From CAZGMN01 sp964645765 (GTDB lineage: Bacteria > Acidobacteriota > Aminicenantia > Aminicenantales > Aminicenantaceae): DNA of 15,068 bases. The position numbers and the translations under genes were made by a program. A model generated the notes under the pieces. That model saw only the letters and a list, made by a program, of their open reading frames with translations. It did not search any database and was not told the origin of the DNA. The DNA lies in NCBI GenBank assembly GCA_964645765.1, contig CAZYBE010000054.1, positions 1 through 15,068 on the forward strand, read 5' to 3'. Positions 1 through 6,300 of this stretch are shown here, piece by piece (position 1 is the first letter of the stretch; the number at the start of each line of letters is the position of its first letter).

Positions 1-57
1 ATTCGAGAGGGAGGTCGGACGGTTGGAGCCGGGTCAGTCACGGAAATAGCGGAGTAA
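1..57 (+). CDS. tuf: Elongation factor Tu, C-terminal end (partial; 5' part outside the window)
   Basis: Only the last 18 codons and a TAA stop are present. In frame 1 they read IREGGRTVGAGSVTEIAE, which matches the conserved end of EF-Tu domain 3 (family form close to REGGRTVGAGVVTEIIE). EF-Tu is the cytoplasmic GTPase that carries aminoacyl-tRNA to the ribosomal A site. The fragment holds no catalytic residues, so the call rests on this terminal signature. The match is nearly unbroken, and the next genes are rpmG and trnW, a common arrangement after a tuf copy. The Ser in GAGSV, where Val or Ile is usual, is a small departure. A second tuf gene begins at the other end of the window, so this genome carries at least two copies in the same orientation, unless the two ends come from an assembly artefact. 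Confidence 0.93.
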   Translation: MREGGRTVGAGSVTEIAE

Positions 58-116
58 GCGACGGAAACGAGTGTCATCGCTCCAGAGCCAAGGCTCGCTT
101 CGAACGAGGAAAGAGG

Positions 117-266
117 ATGAGAGAAATCATAACCCTTCAGTGCTCAGAATGTAAGCAGCGGAACTACAGCCTCACCAAGAACAAAAAGCTTCAAAAAGAT
201 AAGCTTGAGCTGAAAAAGTTCTGTAAGTTCTGCAGAAAACATACAGTCCATAAGGAAATCAAATAA
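117..266 (+). CDS. rpmG: Large ribosomal subunit protein bL33 (49 aa)
   Basis: The 49-residue product begins MREIITLQCSECKQRNY and ends CKFCRKHTVHKEIK. It has the L33 fold signature of two CxxC pairs, C9/C12 and C36/C39, so it is the zinc-binding form of this small 50S protein, which sits near the E site. Length is typical for the family. The ATG is preceded by a purine-rich GAGGAAAGAGG tract that places a Shine-Dalgarno-like core just upstream. It lies 59 bases after the tuf stop and 71 bases before tRNA-Trp. The tuf-rpmG-trnW-secE order is a recognised bacterial arrangement, which supports the call. Because it is short, it could be missed by ordinary gene finding. I see no frameshift or missing cysteine. 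Confidence 0.95.
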   Translation: MREIITLQCSECKQRNYSLTKNKKLQKDKLELKKFCKFCRKHTVHKEIK

Positions 267-337
267 ATGAAGTCGGTCAAAATTGAACCAGGGCCAATCG
301 CAGGGGCTCAAGGAATAAAAGGAGGAGAAGAGAAAAC

Positions 338-414
<77 letters not shown>

Positions 415-463
415 TAAAAATAAAAAAAGAATCAGCCATTATATCCGAGATGAGGCTCAAAGA

Positions 464-676
464 ATGAACAGCAAAGAAAGATGGTACAAGCGTTTCCCCA
501 ACTTCCTCAAAGAGGTCAGGGCCGAGGTGAGAAAAGTGACCTGGCCTTCAAGAAATGAAGTTTACAGCACAACCATCATTGTCATTCTGGCGACTTTCTT
601 CTTTGGGTTTTATCTCTATTTTATGGATATCATCCTATCCTGGCTCTTGGCTCGGGTTCAATCTTTGCTTGGTTAG
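464..676 (+). CDS. secE: Preprotein translocase subunit SecE (70 aa, single-span form)
   Basis: SecE clamps the SecY channel in the inner membrane as part of the SecYEG translocon. The 70-residue protein has the family signature in order: an amphipathic N-terminal helix (about 8-24), the conserved VRAEVRKVTWPSRNEV stretch at 18-33, and one hydrophobic membrane span at about 36-62. This is the short one-span form found in most bacteria, not the three-span E. coli form. The chosen ATG has a modest GAGG at 452-455 and no better in-frame start upstream. It lies 49 bases after tRNA-Trp and 8 bases before nusG, the standard secE-nusG pair, so co-transcription and probably coupled translation are expected. 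Confidence 0.96.
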   Translation: MNSKERWYKRFPNFLKEVRAEVRKVTWPSRNEVYSTTIIVILATFFFGFYLYFMDIILSWLLARVQSLLG

Positions 677-684
677 ATAAGAAA

Positions 685-1215
685 ATGGAAAAGAATTGGT
701 ATGTCGTTCACACTTATTCGGGATTTGAGAAATTCGTGGCCGAGACTATCCATCAGAAGGCTATTGAACTCAACATAGAGGACAAGATTGGCAAAATCAT
801 CATCCCGACCGAGGGTGTTGTTGAAATCAAATTAGGGAAAAAGGTCGTCTCCACAAAAAGGTCTTATCCAGGATACATCTTGGTCGAAATGGAAATGACG
901 GATGAAAACTGGCATATCATTCGAGATATCCCTAAAGTGACCGGATTTGTCGGTTCTGGAAGGCGGCCGAGCCCCTTGGGAAAGGAAGAAGTCAATCAGA
1001 TCGTCAAACACATGGAGACAACCTCTGAAAAGCCAAAGCCAAAGCATACTTTCGAAAAAGGAGAAGCCGTTCGGATCATTGATGGACCTTTCTTTAACTT
1101 CAACGGAATCGTCGAAGAGGTCAACCATGAAAAAAATACTCTAAAGGTTTTAGTGACAATTTTTGGCCGCTCGACTCCAGTTGAGCTTGAATTCTTGCAG
1201 GTCGAGAAAATCTAG
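685..1215 (+). CDS. nusG: Transcription termination/antitermination factor NusG (176 aa)
   Basis: NusG binds core RNA polymerase through its N-terminal NGN domain, and binds ribosomal S10 or Rho through its C-terminal KOW domain. Here the NGN domain spans about residues 3-105, starting with WYVVHTYSGFEKFVAE and including the conserved RSYPGYILVEM stretch at 59-69. A Pro/Lys linker follows (about 112-121). The KOW domain runs from about 122 to the end and includes IDGPF near 132-136 and the IFGRSTPVELEFLQVEKI tail. Length is standard, with no extra domain inserted. Only 8 bases separate it from secE, and its own Shine-Dalgarno is weak (AGATAAG-like), which suggests coupling to secE translation. 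Its stop codon overlaps the Shine-Dalgarno of rplK. Confidence 0.97.
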   Translation: MEKNWYVVHTYSGFEKFVAETIHQKAIELNIEDKIGKIIIPTEGVVEIKLGKKVVSTKRSYPGYILVEMEMTDENWHIIRDIPKVTGFVGSGRRPSPLGKEEVNQIVKHMETTSEKPKPKHTFEKGEAVRIIDGPFFNFNGIVEEVNHEKNTLKVLVTIFGRSTPVELEFLQVEKI

Positions 1216-1223
1216 GAGGAAAA

Positions 1224-1655
1224 ATGTCCAAAGAACTTGTGGCAACCGTCAGGCTGGAGATTGTGGCCCACCAGGCTAGCCCTGCACCTCCAGTCGGCCC
1301 GGCGCTCGGCCAGCACAGCGTCAACATCATGGAGTTTGTCCGGCAATTCAATGAGAGAACGGCCAAGATGGAAGAGGGAACTGTTGTTCCTGTGGTCATC
1401 AGTGTTTTTAGAGATAAAAGTTTCAATTTTGTGATCAAGACTCCGCCCGCGTCCTATCTTTTGAAGAGGGCGGCCGGAATTGCCAAAGGGTCTGGAGCTC
1501 CCAACAAGGAGAAGGTCGGAAAAGTGACTGAAAAGCAGATTGAAGAAATAGCCAAGATCAAGATGCCAGATTTGAATGCTTACACCCTGGAAGCAGCAAA
1601 GAAGATAATCGAAGGAACAGCTAAAAACATGGGATTGGAGATTGTCCGTGAGTAA
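1224..1655 (+). CDS. rplK: Large ribosomal subunit protein uL11 (143 aa)
   Basis: L11 binds the 23S rRNA GTPase-associated centre and is needed for factor function and for RelA activation on the stalled ribosome. The N-terminal domain carries the proline-rich PAPPVGPALGQ motif (residues 20-30) followed by HSVNIMEF. The C-terminal rRNA-binding domain includes TPPASYLLKRAAGI at about 73-86 and the GTAKNMGLEI end. Length matches the family. The ATG follows AGGAGG (1214-1219) with a short 4-base spacer, and that Shine-Dalgarno overlaps the nusG stop. One oddity is that the residues just before the proline motif read AHQA (15-18), where AGKA or AGMA is usual. The gene overlaps the start of rplA by 8 bases. 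The 8-base gap upstream leaves no room for a separate L1-binding leader. Confidence 0.97.
   Translation: MSKELVATVRLEIVAHQASPAPPVGPALGQHSVNIMEFVRQFNERTAKMEEGTVVPVVISVFRDKSFNFVIKTPPASYLLKRAAGIAKGSGAPNKEKVGKVTEKQIEEIAKIKMPDLNAYTLEAAKKIIEGTAKNMGLEIVRE
1637..1640 (+). promoter_or_regulatory. Shine-Dalgarno GGAG that fixes the rplA start at GTG 1648
   Basis: The GGAG lies inside the last codons of rplK, seven bases before GTG 1648. The only other nearby start, TTG 1642, would leave a one-base spacer. GTG also gives the family N-terminus (SKRGKKY). Confidence 0.7.
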
Positions 1656-2340
1656 AAGAGGAAAAAAATATATTCAATCAAGGCAACTGAGAGACAAAAA
1701 GGAATACTCTTTGGAGGAAGCCGTCAGTCTTCTCAAGAAGCTTAGCTATGCCAAGTTTGACGAATCCGTGGATGTCGCTCTTCGGCTTGGAGTGGACCCG
1801 AAGCATTCTGACCAGATGGTGAGGGGGATAGTTGTCCTTCCCCATGGAACTGGAAGGACAAAGAAAATATGCGTCATCGCCTCGGGAGAGAAGATTAAAG
1901 AGGCTGAGCAGGCAGGGGCAAGCTATTTTGGAGGAGAAGAGCTCATTGAAAAGATAGCTTCAGGCTGGATAGATTTTGATGCAGTCATTGCCACTCCGGA
2001 TGTCATGAGGAGCATAGGCAAATTGGGCAGGATCCTCGGGACAAAAGGCCTCATGCCCAACCCGAAGTCCGGAACAGTGACCTTCGACATAAAAAAAGCC
2101 GTTGAAGAGATTAAATCCGGCCGAGTTGAGTTCAGAGTCGATAAGGCGGCTATCATCCATTCCCCTGTGGGCAAGGTTTCTTTCCCCGAAGCGAAGCTTG
2201 CAGATAATATCAAGGCTTTCATTCAAGCCATTCTCCAGGCGAAACCTCCGGGAGCAAAAGGAAAGTATGTCCGAAGCGCCTACATTTCTTCAACCATGGG
2301 TCCGTCCATCAAACTTTCTGAGGCAGTTTTGGAATTATAG
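1648..2340 (+). CDS. rplA: Large ribosomal subunit protein uL1 (230 aa, GTG start)
   Basis: L1 forms the mobile L1 stalk of the 50S subunit, helps release deacylated tRNA from the E site, and in many bacteria represses its own operon. Domain I contains SKRGKKY at the start and SVDVALRLGVDPKHSDQMVRG at about 40-60. Domain II holds the LGRILGTKGLMPNPKSGTVT segment. The protein returns to domain I with SSTMGPSIKL near the end. At 230 residues it has the usual length. I chose GTG 1648 rather than the upstream TTG 1642 because the N-terminus then matches the family and GGAG is correctly spaced. It overlaps rplK by 8 bases and is followed by rplJ after 10 bases, so rplK, rplA and rplJ are probably translationally coupled. 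Confidence 0.96.
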   Translation: MSKRGKKYIQSRQLRDKKEYSLEEAVSLLKKLSYAKFDESVDVALRLGVDPKHSDQMVRGIVVLPHGTGRTKKICVIASGEKIKEAEQAGASYFGGEELIEKIASGWIDFDAVIATPDVMRSIGKLGRILGTKGLMPNPKSGTVTFDIKKAVEEIKSGRVEFRVDKAAIIHSPVGKVSFPEAKLADNIKAFIQAILQAKPPGAKGKYVRSAYISSTMGPSIKLSEAVLEL

Positions 2341-2343
2341 GAG
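2339..2343 (+). promoter_or_regulatory. Shine-Dalgarno AGGAG that fixes the rplJ start at GTG 2351
   Basis: AGGAG overlaps the rplA stop codon and is seven bases from GTG 2351. The open frame extends far upstream of this (to 2102) only because it runs through rplA in another frame. The family alignment of L10 begins at about this GTG. Confidence 0.7.
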
Positions 2344-2350
2344 AGAAAAG

Positions 2351-2863
2351 GTGATTAGAGAGGAAAAAGAGAAGCTGGCCAAAGAATTGGCTGAAGCCTT
2401 CGAGAACTCAAACAGTTTTTATCTTCTCGACTTCGTAAAAATGCCGGTTTCGAGGATTGTGGAGTTGAGGAAGCTCTTTCGAGAGCATTCTTATTCTTTC
2501 AAGGTTGTCAAGAATCGTCTTGCTCTTCGGGCTTTAAAGGAAGGTGTCCCTGAGGATCTTAGAAAATATTTTCAAGGGCCGACGGCTATTGCTTTTAGCT
2601 CAGACGACCCAATCGGCTTAGCCCGAGTCATCAAGGGATATTCAGAAAAACACAAGATTTTAAGAGTGAAGGCAGGAATTTTACAAGGCCAGTTTTTTCC
2701 TCCGGAGAGGTTTTCTGAAGTTGCGACTCTGAGCTCTCGACAGGAATTAATAGCTAAGCTTGGCAATTTAATGGCATGGCCATTAATGAGATTCATGAGG
2801 ACTTGGCAAGCCCCGATAAATAATATAGGTCGGTTGTTGAGTCAATTAAAAACAAAAAAATAG
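2351..2863 (+). CDS. rplJ: Large ribosomal subunit protein uL10 (170 aa, GTG start)
   Basis: L10 anchors the L7/L12 dimers to the ribosome and forms the base of the stalk. The N-terminal globular part matches the family: IREEKEKLAKELAEAF, a strand reading SFYLLDF, then VVKNRLALRAL at about 57-67 and QGPTAIAFSSDDP at about 79-91. The C-terminal L12-binding helix is present as a hydrophobic/basic run toward residue 170, ending in LLSQLKTKK. At 170 residues it has a normal length. The GTG start is set by AGGAG at 2339-2343. The gene sits 10 bases after rplA and 16 bases before rplL. In E. coli an L10-(L12)4-binding leader lies just ahead of rplJ. Here there is no such space, so if that feedback exists the site must lie inside rplA. 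Confidence 0.95.
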   Translation: MIREEKEKLAKELAEAFENSNSFYLLDFVKMPVSRIVELRKLFREHSYSFKVVKNRLALRALKEGVPEDLRKYFQGPTAIAFSSDDPIGLARVIKGYSEKHKILRVKAGILQGQFFPPERFSEVATLSSRQELIAKLGNLMAWPLMRFMRTWQAPINNIGRLLSQLKTKK

Positions 2864-2879
2864 GGTTGGAGGTGAAAAA

Positions 2880-3326
2880 ATGCCTAAAGCACAAACAAAA
2901 GAAGTTAGCGAGATCGAAACAGAGAAAAAGGAGAAAACAAAATTAACCAAAGAGCAATTTTTTGAGCATTTGGACAACTTGACGGTTTTGGATCTCGCAG
3001 ATTACATCAAGGAATTCGAAACGCGCTATGGCGTGAGTGCGGCTGCTTTGGCTGCACCCCTGGCCACCTCAGGAGCTGCAGCACCCCAGGCAGAAGCAAA
3101 GGCGGAGGAAGAGAAAACAGTCTTCACGGCAATTCTGAAGGAAGTTGGCGACAAAAAGATCAATGTCATCAAAACCGTAAGAGAAGTGACGAACCTTGGC
3201 TTGAAAGAGGCCAAGGATTTGGTCGATGGGGCCCCCAAGCCCTTGAAGGAGGGAGTCTCCAAACAGGAGGCTGAAGAGATAAAAGCAAAATTTGAGGCCG
3301 TCGGTGCAGTGGTCGAAATCCAGTAG
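2880..3326 (+). CDS. rplL: Large ribosomal subunit protein bL12 (L7/L12), N-terminally extended (148 aa)
   Basis: L7/L12 is the multi-copy stalk protein that recruits and stimulates EF-G, EF-Tu and other GTPases. Three parts are clear: a dimerising, L10-binding N-terminal domain at about 22-52 (LTKEQFFEHLDNLTVLDL), an Ala/Pro-rich hinge at about 53-78, and the factor-binding C-terminal domain at 79-148, which contains NLGLKEAKDLVDGAPKPLKEG. The usual length is about 120-130. The excess is mainly a charged lysine/glutamate tail of about 19 residues before the position where most family members start (MAKLTKE-like). The ATG has a strong GGAGG at 2868-2872 with a seven-base spacer, and no ATG, GTG or TTG occurs between it and the canonical start, so the extension looks genuine. 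It lies 16 bases after rplJ. Confidence 0.96.
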   Translation: MPKAQTKEVSEIETEKKEKTKLTKEQFFEHLDNLTVLDLADYIKEFETRYGVSAAALAAPLATSGAAAPQAEAKAEEEKTVFTAILKEVGDKKINVIKTVREVTNLGLKEAKDLVDGAPKPLKEGVSKQEAEEIKAKFEAVGAVVEIQ

Positions 3327-3390
3327 ACTGAAATTGGAGATTCATGGATATCTTTCTATAGAGCTTTAAATATTTTTTGAGAGAGGAAAG

Positions 3391-6300
3391 ATGTTTGAAA
3401 ATAAGGAAAATATCTACCGGGAGAGAGTCGATTTCTCGAAAATAAAAACTGCCTTTCCCATGCCGGACATGCTTGCCATCCAGAGGCAGTCCTATGCGGA
3501 ATTTCTTCAGATGGAATTCTTGCCTGAGGAGAGAAAAGATGCTGGGCTGCAAGCTGCTTTTAAAGATATCTTCCCCATTTCTGATTTTAAAGAAACGACG
3601 CATCTGGATTTTATCAGCTATTCTGTCGGCAACTGGGAGTGCAAATGCGGTCGCCTGAAAGGTGTAGAAAATTCGCGGCCCCGATGCAACGGTTGTGGAA
3701 CGCTTCTGCCTTCAGAAATTGAACTCACCGAGAAAGAGATCTGCCCTTATTGCGGCTCGGTGAAGAAAATAGAAATTCCTCTCTGTGATCACTGCGGGGA
3801 TAGAGTAGGGCTGAAGATGAAATACAACCCAATAGAGTGTATCCAGAAAGGATACACTTATGCAGTCCCGCTCAGGATAAAGGTCCGGCTGATTTCCTGG
3901 GATAAAGACCCCACGACTAAAGTCAAGAGGTTAAAGCATATCAAGGAGCAGGAAGTCTATTTTGGCGAGATACCCCTGATGACTGACAAGGGGACATTCA
4001 TTTTCAATGGAATTGAAAGAGCAATTGTCAGCCAGCTGCAGAGGTCTCCAGGAGTCTTTTTCAGGCCGGGAGAGGCTAAGGGCTTTTATATCGGCAAAAT
4101 CATCCCTTACCGAGGAGCTTGGGTCGAGTTTGAGTACGACAGCAAGAATATTCTTTATGTCCGTCTGGACAGGAAAAAGAAATTTCTGGCAACAGTTTTC
4201 TTGAGAGCTTTGGGGTTTGGGTCGGATGAGACTATTCTGCCCCTTTTTGACAAGATATACAAAATCTTTCCTGAAGGCGGGAAGCTTGAATGGGAACTCA
4301 GCGAGAATCTTATTGGCAAGACAGTCGGCGAGGATGTCATTGACCCCTCCTCCAAGAGGAGAGTCCTGGTTAAAGCCAAAGAGAAGCTCAGCCAGGAGTC
4401 TTTCCAAAAGTTGAAGGAACATAACGTCAAAAAGATTGCTTTAGACAAAAAAGAATTCCGAGGAGCCCTTGCGCTGACAGCCATCAAGAAACTGGTTAAA
4501 CCCAAAGAAGAGATAAGCGACGCAGTGTTGGAGGAGCTAAAAGGCCTTCAAGAGCCTTTTGAGGTGTTTTTCCCCGAAGAGGATAGGGTCGGCGATATCT
4601 TCCTCAATACATTGAAAAAAGATTCATGCAAGGATACAAACCAGGCTCTGGCTGAGATTTACAGAAAACTCAGGCCAGGTGAGCCTCATACAGTGGAAAG
4701 CGCCCACAATCTTTTCCATAACTTGTTCTTCAACCCTCAGAAGTATAATTTCTCCAGAATCGGTCGCTTGAAGATGAATATCAAATTGGGGCTGAACCGG
4801 CCGCTGGATGAAAAGACATTGTCTCCTTTGGATTTTGTCGACGTCATCAAGTACTTGCTCCGCCTGCGACGAGGAGAAGGAAGTTTGGATGATATCGACC
4901 ACCTCGGGAATCGCCGCGTTCGTTCTGTCGGTGAGCTTGTGGAAAATGCTTTTCGCATCGGTCTGACCCGGATGGAAAGGACGGTAAAAGAAAAGATGAC
5001 TATCGCCACAGATTTAGCCTCAGCCATGCCTCAAGACCTCGTCAATTCCAAGCCAGTGATTGCTGCTTTGAAAGAGTTTTTTGGCAGCTCTCAGCTTTCC
5101 CAATTCATGGACCAGATCAATAGCCTGGCCGAGGTGACTCACAAGAGACGTCTGAGTGCTCTTGGACCTGGGGGATTGAGCCGCGAAAGGGCAGGTTTCG
5201 AGGTCAGGGATATCCAGGCCTCGCACTACGGCAGGCTCTGTCCGATTGAAACGCCAGAAGGACCGAACATCGGCCTCATCTCTTCTTTGAGCTGTTTTGC
5301 CCGAGTGAATGAATTCGGGTTTATCGAGACTCCTTATCGAAAGGCCAGGGAAGGGAGGATCATTGACTACGTCAAGATTCTTCATCCTGGAGCGAGCTCC
5401 TTCAAGGTCGGAGAGATTGTTGAAAAAGATAAGCTCCAGAAAGAGGTTGAAAAATTAGAGAAAGGAAAGTCCAAGCAAGTGCCGATTGTCGAGCCTTATT
5501 GTTTTTACCTGACAGCATGGGAAGAGGAAAAATACAACATTGCCCAAGCCAATGCTCCGGTTGATGAAAAAGGAAACTTTATGTACGAGCTGGTCAGTGC
5601 CAGACAGGCTGGCAATTTCAAGATGATTCCTCGAGAACAGATTGATTATATTGATGTCTCTCCCAAGCAGCTCGTCTCCCTCTCCGCCGCTTTGATACCC
5701 TTTCTTGAGCACGATGACGCCAACCGAGCCCTCATGGGCTCTAATATGCAGAGGCAGGCTGTTCCTCTCCTCAGCCCTGAGGCGCCTTTGGTCGGGACAG
5801 GAATGGAGCACTTTGTGGCCAGAGGTTCTGGAGATGTTGTTATCTGCAAGCGGTCAGGAGTCGTTGAGTTTGTCGACTCCGAGAGAATTCTCATTCGTGT
5901 CGATGAAAAAGAAGAAGCCAGAGAATACGAAGTGGGCACGGACCTTTATCTGTTGATAAAATTCTTGAGAACAAACCAGAATACCTGCATCAACCAGAGA
6001 CCCATCGTCAGAAAAGGAGATAAAGTCGTAAAAGGTCAAATCCTGGCCGACAGTTCCTGCACAGATAAAGGTGAATTGGCCCTTGGCCGGAATATTCTCT
6101 GTGCCTTCATGCCTTGGAGAGGCTATAACTTTGAGGATGCCATCATCGTTAGCGAAAAGCTGATTAAGGAGGATATCTTCTCTTCCATTCATATCGTCGA
6201 GGAAACCATCGAAGCCAGGGATACAAAGCTAGGGCCGGAGGAAATCACCAGAGATATTCCCAATGTTCCAGAAGAACTCCTTCGCAACTTGAACGAGAAC

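Noticed and set aside
1..116. The 5' stretch considered as noncoding or an RNA gene because of its small hairpins and a TTCGAA motif
   Set aside because: Frame 1 of bases 1-57 reads clearly as the EF-Tu C-terminus, and the TTCGAA near 99-104 lacks the stems of a tRNA T arm.
2102..2350. An 83-codon upstream extension of the rplJ frame through rplA
   Set aside because: It overlaps conserved rplA coding sequence, does not match L10, and the Shine-Dalgarno at 2339-2343 points to GTG 2351.
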